Of a DNA stretch of 64,000 nucleotides, positions 41,869-50,317 are shown one piece after another; within the stretch, counting starts at the first letter, position 1; each line of letters opens with the position of its first letter. The notes beneath the pieces were generated by a model. That model did not search any database. It had not been told where the DNA came from and saw only the letters and a program-made list of their open reading frames with translations. The translations under genes were made by a program, and so were the position numbers. The stretch comes from Actinomycetes bacterium (lineage in GTDB: Bacteria > Actinomycetota > Acidimicrobiia > Acidimicrobiales > SZUA-35): positions 1-64,000 of the forward strand of contig JAJRQY010000138.1 in NCBI GenBank assembly GCA_024280015.1, in the 5' to 3' direction.

Positions 41869-42390
41869 ATGGCACGCCCAACGAACAAGGACGAACTACT
41901 CGCCGCAGCAGAACATGAGTTCGCCAAGCTCTGGAAGGCCATTGATCTGATCGAGCCAACGGATCGGGAACAATCTGGTGCGTGCGAAGACTGGTCAGTC
42001 AAGGACCTGCTGGCCCACCTCGATGCCTGGCACGAGATGTATCTCGGTTGGGAGAAGGCAGGCTCTGCCGGAGAACCGGCGGCGATGCCAGCGAGTGGCT
42101 ACAGCTGGGGCGAAACCCCGGCACTCAATCTGGCGATCTATGAGCGCACCAAGAACGACAGTTGGACGAACGTCAATGAGAGGGTGCGGGTATCTCACCA
42201 GAAGGTTCTGGATGTGATCAAGTCGTACAGCAATGATGACCTGTTCACCAAGAAACGTTATGGCTGGACGGGGACAACATCAGTCGCCAGTTACACCATC
42301 TCGGCCTCGGCCAGCCACTATGCCTGGGCCAGCAAGCTCATTCGCAAATGGGCCAAGACACGCATTGGGCAAGAAACTTCGGTGAGCTGA
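41869..42390 (+). CDS. ClbS/DfsB-family (DUF1706) protein
   Basis: A 173-residue four-helix bundle protein: MARPTNKDELLAAAEHEFAKLW, DREQSGACEDWSVKDLLAHLDAWHEMYLGW, GYSWGETPALNLAIYERTK, and TSVASYTISASASHYAWASKLIRKW. The family includes ClbS, which protects cells from colibactin by hydrolysing it or binding its cyclopropane ring. The family has many members with no known toxin target. No natural-product genes are nearby, so the role here is open. Confidence 0.82.
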   Translation: MARPTNKDELLAAAEHEFAKLWKAIDLIEPTDREQSGACEDWSVKDLLAHLDAWHEMYLGWEKAGSAGEPAAMPASGYSWGETPALNLAIYERTKNDSWTNVNERVRVSHQKVLDVIKSYSNDDLFTKKRYGWTGTTSVASYTISASASHYAWASKLIRKWAKTRIGQETSVS

Positions 42391-42400
42391 GCAACCAAGA

Positions 42401-42895
42401 TCAAACTCGCTTCAGCCCAACAACGTCTTTGTCCACGGCTGGCCACACGAGCCCAATGAGAACTGCACCCCCAACAATCCCGATACTAATCCAAGGCAGA
42501 AGATCCTCGACATAGATGCCAAGAAAGAACACCCCAACCAGGGCAAGTGCGAGGATGGCAGGGGCCACAAGGGCAAGAGGATCCAAGCTCTTCTGATCGG
42601 AAAAGAGAAGGGTGAGCGCGGCCGCTCCCAGAATCAGGAACGGGAACAAGGCGATGGAGACGATGCTCATCGGGCCCAACGCAAGGACCGCGACGAAAAC
42701 GAGTTCTGGCCATGACCGATGGACGCCAACAAGAGTGAGTACACCAGCCCCAACAAAGGGTGCCCCAAATCCCGCCGAAGGCATCCACCCATCGGGCCCG
42801 CCGGGCTCCCCGGCGTAGTAGTGAAACACCGAGACGGCCACGCCAGCAACCAGGATCAAGAACGCAGGCAACAGCACCAGTCGCTGACTCTTCAT
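42401..42895 (-). CDS. Small membrane protein of unknown function
   Basis: A 164-residue protein with about five hydrophobic segments (LVLLPAFLILVAGVAVSVFHYY, FVGAGVLTLVG, LVFVAVLALGPMSIVSIALFPFLILGAAALTLLF, LALVAPAILALALVGVFFLGIYV and ISIGIVGGAVLIGLVWPAV). No motif assigns a function. It is convergent with the ClbS-like gene, 10 nt apart. A TetR-type palindrome stands 34-49 nt upstream. Confidence 0.65.
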   Translation of the reverse strand: MKSQRLVLLPAFLILVAGVAVSVFHYYAGEPGGPDGWMPSAGFGAPFVGAGVLTLVGVHRSWPELVFVAVLALGPMSIVSIALFPFLILGAAALTLLFSDQKSLDPLALVAPAILALALVGVFFLGIYVEDLLPWISIGIVGGAVLIGLVWPAVDKDVVGLKRV

Positions 42896-43213
42896 CTGGG
42901 CTGCCTCATCCTCAAATGATATACGATTTTGAGCGTTCGCTCAAGTTCGTAGTTGGGTGGACACTAGACGGGGCAGCTAGTCAACCGGCCGTGCCACCGA
43001 CGGCTTTGGCCGAGGTCTCCTAAAGTGGTCGGCCGCAAATGCGGTCAATCAGTACTGGGTCCAGGCCAACGATGAGGGGATCAAGATGGCTGCACCCGTC
43101 GTCGTAGCCAGTCGAAAAACGATGAGCAACGTACAACAATCCTACTAACTATGTTCTGCCCAAAAGCCCAAGCCACCCACCCCAATGGGGCGAAGCCTGT
43201 AAGAATGCTCCCC
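42896..43213. other. Non-coding gap of 318 nt
   Basis: This gap separates divergent genes (small membrane protein and ECF sigma factor). Besides the TetR-type palindrome at 42929-42944, no convincing gene, RNA or terminator was seen. Short frames in it are not supported by any motif or ribosome site. Confidence 0.7.
42929..42944. promoter_or_regulatory. TetR-type palindromic operator
   Basis: TTGAGCGTTCGCTCAA is a perfect 7-bp inverted repeat with a 2-nt centre, the form of many TetR-family operators. It stands in front of the small membrane protein gene (minus strand). The TetR protein encoded at 41225-41770 is the nearest candidate binder. Confidence 0.65.
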
Positions 43214-43750
43214 ATGACCGAGAGGAACACCGTCGACCTGGCTGCGGCAAACTCCCGGCTGAACCAGATCACCAGCCTGTTCGAAGACAATGCGGATGCA
43301 GCCTTTAATGTCGCCTATCGGATTGTCTGGAACCGAGCTGACGCCGAAGATGTGGTCCAGTCAACGTTCATTCAGGTCTACTTGAAACTGGACCAGCTAC
43401 AAGACAAATCGAAGGCCAGAAGCTGGCTACTCCAAATTGCCTACCGCCAGGCTCTCAACATCCTGCGTCGCCGAAAAGACGAACCAACCGACCCAGCAGA
43501 CCTGCCCGATCGTTTCACTTCCGATGATGCGACCGCCGAGCCAACCCTGCAGAAAGACCTGCGACTCACCATCCAGACAGCCATCGATCACCTCCCCCAG
43601 AACCTCCGGATAGCGGTGGTACTGCGCGACGTCGAAGGTCTGCCCATGCGCGAAGTTGCCTCCGTACTCGACATCGGGCAATCAGCAGCCAAGATGCGGG
43701 TCACTCGAGCTCGCGAACAACTACGAACCGAGCTAGCCGGTCTGATCTGA
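43214..43750 (+). CDS. ECF RNA polymerase sigma factor
   Basis: A 178-residue sigma factor from ATG 43214 (MTERNTVDL; 43205 is also possible). Region 2 is DNADAAFNVAYRIVWNRADAEDVVQSTFIQVYLKLDQL and region 4 IDHLPQNLRIAVVLRDVEGLPMREVASVLDIGQSAAKMRVTRARE, with the DNA-recognition helix in the last 20 residues. A zinc-finger anti-sigma gene follows after 39 nt in the same direction. The pattern of region 4 is of the SigE/RpoE-like group. Confidence 0.9.
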   Translation: MTERNTVDLAAANSRLNQITSLFEDNADAAFNVAYRIVWNRADAEDVVQSTFIQVYLKLDQLQDKSKARSWLLQIAYRQALNILRRRKDEPTDPADLPDRFTSDDATAEPTLQKDLRLTIQTAIDHLPQNLRIAVVLRDVEGLPMREVASVLDIGQSAAKMRVTRAREQLRTELAGLI

Positions 43751-43789
43751 CCGGCACCGTCTCCAGCCAACAATGATCTGAGGAACCCA

Positions 43790-44020
43790 ATGGACTGCCA
43801 CGAACTCGAAGCCAACCTGACTGAGTTCCTTGAGGGTGAGCTCTCCCCTCAAGAAGAGAAAGCTGCCGTCGAACACCTGGCAACGTGCCAGCATTGCGAA
43901 ACCGTTCTGGCCGAAACCAAAGCTGTGGTTGCCACAGCTGCTGAGCACGGCCAGGAAGAACTCGACCCACAAACACGCCAGCGGCTCTTCCAATCAGTGC
44001 TTGACAGTTCGAACCAATAG
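43790..44020 (+). CDS. Zinc-binding anti-sigma factor (ZAS type)
   Basis: A 76-residue protein with the zf-HC2 anti-sigma motif: MDCHELEANLTEFLEGELSPQEEKAAVEHLATCQHCETVL, containing His, Cys-x2-Cys and an upstream Cys/His as zinc ligands. No transmembrane helix is present, so it is a soluble anti-sigma, perhaps a redox switch like RsrA. Its partner is the sigma factor just upstream. Confidence 0.85.
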   Translation: MDCHELEANLTEFLEGELSPQEEKAAVEHLATCQHCETVLAETKAVVATAAEHGQEELDPQTRQRLFQSVLDSSNQ

Positions 44021-44204
44021 GCGTGTTCTGGGCTACGGCCGCTGGAATTCCCTACCGAATCGCCCCATTTCTGGGTTCGTCGCAGAGACAATTCATATCA
44101 TTAGGGTCCGAACGATATGACCTTGGGCCCTTTCAAGCCGCCCAAATGCTGGCAAGGGTGAAGGTAAGGAGTGGCCATTCGCCATTCCGCAGAAAGGACC
44201 CAAC

Positions 44205-45002
44205 ATGTTCAAAGAAATCGTTGTTCCCCTTGACGGATCTGATCTTTCGGCCACGGCTCTGCCCATTGCCGCCAAGATCTGCCGGTCCAGCAATGCCAAG
44301 CTCAACGTCATCAGCTTCGCCTCAGAGAACGAAGTCGACTCTCGCCGAATCCGGATCGAGGACCAAGTCGCAGTAGCCAACACTGTCGGGATCGACACTG
44401 AAGTATCCATCGTGACCCCACGGGAGAGTATCGATCTGGAATTGCAGACCATCATCGATGGCCTGGACAAGGTCCTTGTCTGCATGACGACTCATGGGCG
44501 AAGCCGCTCAGAAGCCTTGGCCGGAAGTGTGGCCAGCAGCATGCTCCAGCACGTCAAGACCCCCATCCTCTTGGTCGGCCCCGACTGTGATACCGACGCC
44601 TTCGAACCCGACGGCCATCTGGTGGTCGCCATTGACGGAAGCCGTACATCTGAAACCATTATTGCCCCCGCAGTTTGGTGGGCCCGTGAGTTCGGCAGCC
44701 CACTGGAATTTGTCACCGTGCTCGAGCCATCTCGGGGCAGCACGATGGGTGAATCAGTCCAGGTCGAGCGTCAGGCTCGATCAGCCCAAAAGGAGCTCGG
44801 CAAGATCGTCAACTTTGAGGTCTTGCACGGCAAGAAGCCAGCCAAGGTTCTGCTGGAGCGGCTTGACTCCTCGGGGGTCAAGATCATGGCCATGGCCACC
44901 CACGGCGCCACCGGCCTGTCCAGAGTGGCGACCGGCAGTGTCACCAGCAATGTCGTCCGACACGCCAAGTGCCCTGTCATGGTGATGCGGCCAACTCCCT
45001 AG
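44205..45002 (+). CDS. Tandem universal stress protein
   Basis: A 265-residue protein of two Usp halves: FKEIVVPLDGSDLSATALPIAAK to VCMTTHGRSRSEALAGSVASSML, and HLVVAIDGSRTSETIIAPAVWW to AMATHGATGLSRVATGSVTSNVVRHAKCPVMVM. Both carry the G-x2-S/G-x8-G-S ATP-binding loop. An AGAAAGG ribosome site precedes ATG 44205. It is followed on the other strand by CBS and PfkB genes. Usp, CBS-pair and PfkB proteins are all members of the mycobacterial dormancy regulon. Confidence 0.92.
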   Translation: MFKEIVVPLDGSDLSATALPIAAKICRSSNAKLNVISFASENEVDSRRIRIEDQVAVANTVGIDTEVSIVTPRESIDLELQTIIDGLDKVLVCMTTHGRSRSEALAGSVASSMLQHVKTPILLVGPDCDTDAFEPDGHLVVAIDGSRTSETIIAPAVWWAREFGSPLEFVTVLEPSRGSTMGESVQVERQARSAQKELGKIVNFEVLHGKKPAKVLLERLDSSGVKIMAMATHGATGLSRVATGSVTSNVVRHAKCPVMVMRPTP

Positions 45003-45091
45003 AACCCGATCTCACCGGAACGGTCCGCAGCCAGCCAAGTTTGATCGCTGGGCTGCGGATCGGTCATCTCCGACCGAGGACCTCTGGCGAC

Positions 45092-45466
45092 CTAATCAAC
45101 GAGGGCTGCCAGCAGATCAAAGCTGGTCAAGATCCCGGCAATGCCGTTCTCATCCATCACCACCAGGTGGTGAATCGATTCGTTGCGCATCAGTTCCGCG
45201 GCAACGGTCACGGGGGCGTCAGCATCGACCAGTCGAACCGCTCGACTCATGATCGTGGCCACTGGTTCACCCAGGGGCCATTCCTCCACCAGGTCGGCCG
45301 AGGTCACGATACCAACGACATTGTTACCGTCTACAACTGGTAGTCCATGGAACCCTAAGCCAAGCATCAGGTCTCTGGCCCGACTCACCGAATCATCGGG
45401 ATTGATCGTGATCAGATCGGCTGTCAGGTAATCCTTCACAACAGTGGAACTTCGATCGATAGTCAT
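45092..45466 (-). CDS. CBS-domain pair protein
   Basis: A 124-residue protein of two CBS domains (about 10-60 and 70-120): VVKDYLTADLITINPDDSVSRARDLMLGLGFHGLPVVDGNNVVGIVTSADLV and VATIMSRAVRLVDADAPVTVAAELMRNESIHHLVVMDENGIAGILTSFDLL. Stand-alone CBS pairs bind adenosyl nucleotides. The mycobacterial Hrp1 (Rv2626c) is a comparable CBS pair of the dormancy regulon, as I recall. It lies 52 nt downstream of the PfkB gene on the same strand and may be co-transcribed with it. Confidence 0.9.
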   Translation of the reverse strand: MTIDRSSTVVKDYLTADLITINPDDSVSRARDLMLGLGFHGLPVVDGNNVVGIVTSADLVEEWPLGEPVATIMSRAVRLVDADAPVTVAAELMRNESIHHLVVMDENGIAGILTSFDLLAALVD

Positions 45467-45518
45467 GCCTCAATCTCACTCCTTCGCTCACTGCCGCAGA
45501 AGAGGACTAAGCCCTGAA

Positions 45519-46457
45519 TCAACTCTGATCGACGACGACCAAGGGCAGCAGCGACTCCACTGCTTCAGGGTCACAGAGGTTCGTGCCACTGGTCAGAACG
45601 GTGGCAGTACCGGCGGCGATTCCAAGCCGCAGCGCTTCAGACAACGACAGTCCCCTGGCCAGGCCAACAGCAATGCCAGCGACCATTGAATCACCTGCCC
45701 CCACCGCACTTGCCACTCGTACCGTAGGAGCCCGCAACCTTCGCACCGAGCCATCCTCACCTAATGCGATTGCGCCTCCAGCACCGATCGAAACAACCAG
45801 ATTCTCAACTCGGGAGTCTTTCAAAACGGACTTCGCCGCCGCAATGACCTCAATCTCGGTTGGCAAATCTCGCCCGACGATTCCAGCCAGCTCGCGAGCA
45901 CTCGGCTTGACCAAGTACGCCCCGGACTGCAACGCTTCCAAGAGGGCTTCACCCGAAGTGTCAATGATGACCGAGGCTGGAGCCACCGCCTCCACCAGCG
46001 AAGCCAGCGCTTGGGCCGGAACTCCGCTTGGCAAACTGCCCGAGATGATCACGCATGAGGCAGTCTTTGCCTCATCGACCAATGCTTGTTCGCAGGTTTT
46101 GAGCTCGGACTGGCTCAACGATGGGCCGGGAAAGACGAATCGAAACTGGTCCTCGGTCGCATCGACACCAATGGTGATGCTCTCACGGGTCTCGGCCTCG
46201 ATCGCAACGGCCCGCAGCGGGATGCCTTCATCTTCCAGCAGGCTCTCGACTCGATGGCCCGCTCCCCCACCTAGAGGAACCACGGCCAACACTTCTTCAC
46301 CCAATCGTCGCACCACTCGGGCGACATTGATGCCACCGCCTCCTGGTTCATAGATTGGGGTCGAGCAACGCAGCTTGTGGTTGGGAATGACAATGTCGGC
46401 TGAACTGGAAATGTCCAGGGCCGGATTGAGGGTGAGGGTGACGATGGAGTTCGCCAT
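45519..46457 (-). CDS. PfkB-family sugar-phosphate kinase (1-phosphofructokinase/6-phosphofructokinase 2 type)
   Basis: A 312-residue PfkB kinase. Signatures are LTLNPALDISSSAD, YEPGGGGINVARVVRRLGEEV, the GSLPSGVP region and the C-terminal VRVASAVGAGDSMVAGIAVGLA with the catalytic Asp in G-A-G-D-S. The group includes FruK, Pfk-2 and tagatose-6-phosphate kinase. PfkB belongs to the mycobacterial dormancy regulon with Usp proteins. It shares one base with the end of the ABC ATPase gene (TGATG), so it is the third gene of that operon. Confidence 0.9.
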   Translation of the reverse strand: MANSIVTLTLNPALDISSSADIVIPNHKLRCSTPIYEPGGGGINVARVVRRLGEEVLAVVPLGGGAGHRVESLLEDEGIPLRAVAIEAETRESITIGVDATEDQFRFVFPGPSLSQSELKTCEQALVDEAKTASCVIISGSLPSGVPAQALASLVEAVAPASVIIDTSGEALLEALQSGAYLVKPSARELAGIVGRDLPTEIEVIAAAKSVLKDSRVENLVVSIGAGGAIALGEDGSVRRLRAPTVRVASAVGAGDSMVAGIAVGLARGLSLSEALRLGIAAGTATVLTSGTNLCDPEAVESLLPLVVVDQS

Positions 46458-47077
46458 CAGACGAGCTCGCCCGCTGCAATCTCCACAACCTCAGTCGCGC
46501 GCTCAATCAGTTCTGGATCATGCGTACTGGACAAAACAACTCCGCCATTTTCGGCGAACTCGCTGAGGGTGTCGATCAGGGCCAGTCGCGAGGTTGCATC
46601 AAGCCCGGTTGTTGGCTCGTCCAACAACAGCACCTTGAACGGCCGTGCCGTCCCAACCAACAGGCCAGCCTTCTGGCGCTGGCCCTTGGACATGGCCTGA
46701 GGAAAGCGAGTCAGCAGGGCCTCAGCGTCCAATCGTTCGGCCAGTTCGAGAGAGAAACCCGTTGGCTCAGACTCTCCATTGAGTTTGGCAACATAGAGCA
46801 TCTGTTCTTGGACGGTGAGGTCATCAAAGAGCGCTGGCTGATCGGGAACGAAGGTGGTTGCCTCGCGGGCAGGCCGCAAACCAACTGCGGAATCATCAAT
46901 CAGGATTGCCCCACTGGTTGGCCGGGCAAGGCCAGCAAGGAGGGTTAGCAGGGTTGTCTTTCCTGCTCCATTGTGTCCGACCAGGACGGCGTTCGACCCT
47001 GGTCTTAGACGCCACTCATCGACCTGCAAGACAGTCACCCGACCGTAGGCCTTCTTCAACTTCTTCACCCGAATCAT
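46457..47077 (-). CDS. ABC transporter ATP-binding protein
   Basis: A 206-residue ATPase from ATG 47077 (MIRVKKLKKAYGRV). Walker A is LVGHNGAGKTTLLTLLAG, the signature loop AMSKGQRQKAGLLV, Walker B VLLLDEPTTGLD and the H-loop STHDPE. It overlaps the permease stop by 4 nt, so the pair is translated together. The short length and no extra domain fit an exporter or maturation-type ABC; the cargo is not known. A longer start at 47392 would run back into the permease gene. Confidence 0.9.
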   Translation of the reverse strand: MIRVKKLKKAYGRVTVLQVDEWRLRPGSNAVLVGHNGAGKTTLLTLLAGLARPTSGAILIDDSAVGLRPAREATTFVPDQPALFDDLTVQEQMLYVAKLNGESEPTGFSLELAERLDAEALLTRFPQAMSKGQRQKAGLLVGTARPFKVLLLDEPTTGLDATSRLALIDTLSEFAENGGVVLSSTHDPELIERATEVVEIAAGELV

Positions 47078-48510
47078 CGCAGTGACTTCTCCAATGGCTG
47101 CATGGTGACGACGGCAAGACTGAAGGCAACCACCATCGTCAGGTTGCCCCAGGTCGTAGCGAACTCGTCCGGCCGAAAGTACTGATGGGAAATCGCAACC
47201 GTGGCCGCCAAGAGTGCGAGTGGACCACTGAGGGCCCGGGCCCAGAGTAGCGGTCCCAACGAGTTGGGGCCAAAGGTTGAGGCCCACCTGGACACGTCGG
47301 GTGAGCCAATCCTGGCCTGCATGAGCGCAGCCAAGGTCCCGACCAGGAAGAGCAGCAAAGCCCCCGTTGCCAGGTCCGAGGATTCCGCCCACAAGCTTGC
47401 GGTCAGGGCCAAGCCGATACTCATGGCGACAACGACCGCGGTAAAGGTTTGCCCCTGCAAAACACGGGCCGAGCCGTGGCGGTAGTGCACGAGGAACGGC
47501 AGCTGATCTGCGGTAGCGGCAATGGGAACAGCAAGGTCAAAGCCGATCATGGCAATACAGCCTGCGAGAGCAAGAGCGACCACTCCGTGGCGCGGATCAG
47601 AATAGATGAGCATGGCAGCAATGGCAGCAGCAGCCAGACCAAGTCGTGTCAGCTGGCCCGCCAATCCATGCTGCAGGGCAGTGACCTGGCGCCACAGTGG
47701 TGTCGGCATCCATGAACGGGCAAGAGGTCGTCCAACGACCCGTGGCCTGTCGGTGACCTTTCGCATGTCCAGCAGCATCTGCTGAAAATCAACGGTCTGC
47801 ATGGATGAGCGCATGGTCTCTAGGGCCCGGGCCCGTGACCAGAGTCGCTCGATCGGCACCCAGTCCAAACCAGCGATGGCAACGGCAACAGAGAACAGGG
47901 CTGCCACAAGCAGAGCGAGCAAGCCCGAACCCCCGAAGAAGCTCCCGTTGGTAGCAAGCACCAGGATCAGGACAAGAGGCGCAACCAGGGAAGCGGCAAC
48001 AAACCAGGGGGTTCGACCCTGCGGCGATTGCTCGCTATCGGCTGAAAACACGATATGCCAGATCATCGACTGGCTCACCGCCAGAGAAGCGGCAAGGAGG
48101 GCGATCACCGAGATGGTTATGGACGAGCTGACTTCAAATTCACCCGGAGTAGTTAGGGCCAGAAAGACCGTGCCACCAATGGCAGCAATGGCGGCCCGAG
48201 CCACCATCTGTCGAAGGAAGCGCGGGTAGAGCATCTGTCGTCTTGACGCGCCCGACGCTAGCTCGTGCAGGACTCCAGCCCGAGAAACCATGAGTGGCCC
48301 ACCACGGAATCCAGACCAGATGGCGGTCAGGGCGAGAACGACGACGGCAATGTCAACACCGGGCTCGATACTGACGAAGTCGCTGGGTAAGACGTCGGCC
48401 ATTCGGTCGCCGTAGAACGGCAGAAGGAGCCAACCGAGGCCAGCCAGATAAAGCGAATAGAGATCGTCACTCAGGCGAGAACCCGGTGTTGCGGTCGTCG
48501 TAGCCGACAT
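47074..48510 (-). CDS. ABC transporter permease
   Basis: A 478-residue membrane protein (ATG 48510, MSATTTATPG) with about 10-12 hydrophobic segments, for example LAGLGWLLLPFYG, AAIAAIGGTVFLALTT, LVAPLVLILVLATNGSFF, LALAGCIAMIGFDLAVPIAA and LWARALSGPLALLAATVAIS. It has no ATPase motif. Cotranslation with the ATPase makes it the transporter membrane partner. The family is unclear. Confidence 0.75.
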   Translation of the reverse strand: MSATTTATPGSRLSDDLYSLYLAGLGWLLLPFYGDRMADVLPSDFVSIEPGVDIAVVVLALTAIWSGFRGGPLMVSRAGVLHELASGASRRQMLYPRFLRQMVARAAIAAIGGTVFLALTTPGEFEVSSSITISVIALLAASLAVSQSMIWHIVFSADSEQSPQGRTPWFVAASLVAPLVLILVLATNGSFFGGSGLLALLVAALFSVAVAIAGLDWVPIERLWSRARALETMRSSMQTVDFQQMLLDMRKVTDRPRVVGRPLARSWMPTPLWRQVTALQHGLAGQLTRLGLAAAAIAAMLIYSDPRHGVVALALAGCIAMIGFDLAVPIAATADQLPFLVHYRHGSARVLQGQTFTAVVVAMSIGLALTASLWAESSDLATGALLLFLVGTLAALMQARIGSPDVSRWASTFGPNSLGPLLWARALSGPLALLAATVAISHQYFRPDEFATTWGNLTMVVAFSLAVVTMQPLEKSLR

Positions 48511-48568
48511 GAACGGCAAGCCTAGAACCCTCCTTGCCAATCAACGCACCATCACCCCCCTCTCCCTG

Positions 48569-48620
48569 CGACCTGGCACCGGCAGCGACCCATATGCGAC
48601 ACCTGACCGGTGCCAGGTCG
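48569..48620. repeat. Long perfect inverted repeat (possible hairpin or REP-like element)
   Basis: CGACCTGGCACCGG (48569-48582) and CCGGTGCCAGGTCG (48607-48620) form a perfect 14-bp stem with a 24-nt loop, between divergent genes. Such a strong stem between promoters is not a usual terminator position. It could be a REP/MITE-like element, a regulatory hairpin or two converging operators. Confidence 0.75.
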
Positions 48621-48633
48621 GGTTTTGGGATAC

Positions 48634-48670
48634 GGTAATATTGACACGATGGAATTACCCCACCTAGTGT
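48634..48670 (+). promoter_or_regulatory. Promoter of the carboxylase operon, leaderless, with a 6-bp dyad
   Basis: TTGACA (48641-48646) and TAGTGT (48665-48670) are spaced by 18 nt and lie 6 nt before ATG 48677, so transcription would start at or near the start codon (leaderless mRNA). GGTAAT (48634) and ATTACC (48654-48659) form an inverted repeat across the -35 box, a candidate operator for the TetR protein of this operon. Confidence 0.55.
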
Positions 48671-48676
48671 CCGGGC

Positions 48677-50317
48677 ATGGATCGAACCCTGCTGGCTCCA
48701 CCGCTTCCATCCCGCCTCGACACGGGCTCAGAGGCCTTCGCCAAGAATCGGCAAGACATGCTGGACCAGCTGGCGGTCATCGACGAACTGTTGGACGAGG
48801 CCGAAGCTGGTGGCGGCCAGAAATCCATGGACCGGATGCGATCACGAGGCAAGATGCCCGTACGCGAACGAATCGCCAACGTACTGGACCCCGACACCCC
48901 CTTCCTCGAAATCAGTGCCCTGGCCGGATACGACTCGGACTACACCATCGGCGGCGGAATTGTGCTTGGTATCGGCATCATCGCTGGCACCGAGTGTGTG
49001 ATCCTGGCCAATGATCCGTCTGTCCTGGGCGGCGCCCTCACCCCCTACGTCCAAAAGAAGTGGAACCGGGCCCTCGAGATCGCCCGTGACAACCACATGC
49101 CCTATGTCAGCTTCGTCGAGTCAGCGGGAGCCGATTTACGAGTACAAGCTGGTGACGGCAGCCGCCGGGCTAACACCAGCCACTTCGCTGAGAGTGGTCG
49201 TTTCTTTTACGAGATGATCGAACTGTCCAAGATGGACATCCCCCTGGTTTGCGTCGTGTTCGGATCCTCCACTGCTGGCGGCGCCTATCAACCCGGCCTG
49301 TCCGACTACAACATCGTGGTCAAGGACCAATCAAAGATCTTCCTGGCCGGCCCTCCCCTGGTCAAGATGGCCACTGGTGAAGAGTCCGACGACGAAACCC
49401 TGGGCGGCGCCAAGATGCACGCCGAGGTATCCGGTCTCGGCGACTACTTCGCCGAAGATGAGATGGATGCTCTTCGCCTGTGCCGCGAAGTTGTCTCCCA
49501 TCTGAACTGGCGCAAGCCCGGCCCTGGCCCCAGCCTGTTGGCCGATGAACCGGTTCATGATTCGGAGGAACTTCTGGGCATCGTTAGTCAGGACCTCCGC
49601 TCCCCCGTCGACATCCGCGACATCATCGCCCGAACTGTGGACGGCTCTCGCTTCGAGGAGTTCAAATCCAGGTATGGGCCAACCCTGGTTTGTGGCTGGG
49701 CGGGGGTTCATGGCTACCCCATCGGCATCCTCGGAAACAACGGGGTCCTCCATCCCGAGGCCGCAGAAAAGGGTGCTCAATTCATCCAGCTCTGCAACCA
49801 GATCGATGTTCCCTTACTCTTCCTCCAAAACATCACCGGCTTCATGGTCGGCAAGGACTTCGAGCAAGCCGGGATCATCAAGAAGGGGTCCCAGATGCTC
49901 AATGCCGTTTCCAACTCCACCGTCCCCCACCTGACCATCATCATCGGATCTTCCTATGGCGCTGGAACCTACGGCATGTCTGGCCGGGCCTTTGGCAACC
50001 GCTTCACCTGGCTATGGCCAACAGCCAAGGTTGCGGTGATGGGCCCCAAACAAATCGCCGGGGTGATGTCCATGGTCAGGCGAGGACAGGCCGCCCGCAA
50101 AGGGCTGGACTTCGACGAGGAAGAAGACGCCCAGATTGTGGCCATGGTGGAGGCGGTCCAGGAGAAGGGCTCGCTGGCCCTCGCTGCGACTGGCGCCATC
50201 AGCGACGACGGCATCATCGATCCACGGGACACTCGAACCGTCCTGGGAATCTGCCTCTCGGCCGTTCGCAACACGCCCATTGAGGGAGCCAACGGATACG
50301 GAGTGTTCCGACTGTGA
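48677..50317 (+). CDS. accD: Acyl-CoA carboxylase, carboxyltransferase (beta) subunit
   Basis: A 546-residue carboxyltransferase. Visible parts are the N-terminal acyl-CoA and biotin-binding half (ILANDPSVLGGALTPYVQKKWNRALEIA, and PYVSFVESAGADLRVQ) and the C-terminal half (GGAKMHAEVSGLGDYFAEDEMDAL, then VCGWAGVHGYPIGILGNNG, GSSYGAGTYGMSGRAFGN). It transfers carboxyl from biotin to an acyl-CoA: propionyl, methylcrotonyl and geranyl-CoA are options. The AtuA-like gene downstream hints at a terpenoid or branched acyl-CoA. The alpha subunit gene overlaps its stop by 4 nt. Confidence 0.92.
   Translation: MDRTLLAPPLPSRLDTGSEAFAKNRQDMLDQLAVIDELLDEAEAGGGQKSMDRMRSRGKMPVRERIANVLDPDTPFLEISALAGYDSDYTIGGGIVLGIGIIAGTECVILANDPSVLGGALTPYVQKKWNRALEIARDNHMPYVSFVESAGADLRVQAGDGSRRANTSHFAESGRFFYEMIELSKMDIPLVCVVFGSSTAGGAYQPGLSDYNIVVKDQSKIFLAGPPLVKMATGEESDDETLGGAKMHAEVSGLGDYFAEDEMDALRLCREVVSHLNWRKPGPGPSLLADEPVHDSEELLGIVSQDLRSPVDIRDIIARTVDGSRFEEFKSRYGPTLVCGWAGVHGYPIGILGNNGVLHPEAAEKGAQFIQLCNQIDVPLLFLQNITGFMVGKDFEQAGIIKKGSQMLNAVSNSTVPHLTIIIGSSYGAGTYGMSGRAFGNRFTWLWPTAKVAVMGPKQIAGVMSMVRRGQAARKGLDFDEEEDAQIVAMVEAVQEKGSLALAATGAISDDGIIDPRDTRTVLGICLSAVRNTPIEGANGYGVFRL

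Noticed and set aside
44093-44200. DevR box upstream of the tandem Usp at 44205
   Set aside because: The best word, GGGCCCAAGGTCAT on the minus strand, matches only about 9 of 14 core positions.
45467-45518. DevR box upstream of the CBS gene (AGGACTAAGCCCTG)
   Set aside because: Only one half-site fits; the second half is out of register.
46457-47392. A 311-residue ABC ATPase starting at 47392
   Set aside because: The first 105 residues overlap the permease gene and show no ATPase motif; the start at 47077 follows normal overlap with the permease stop.
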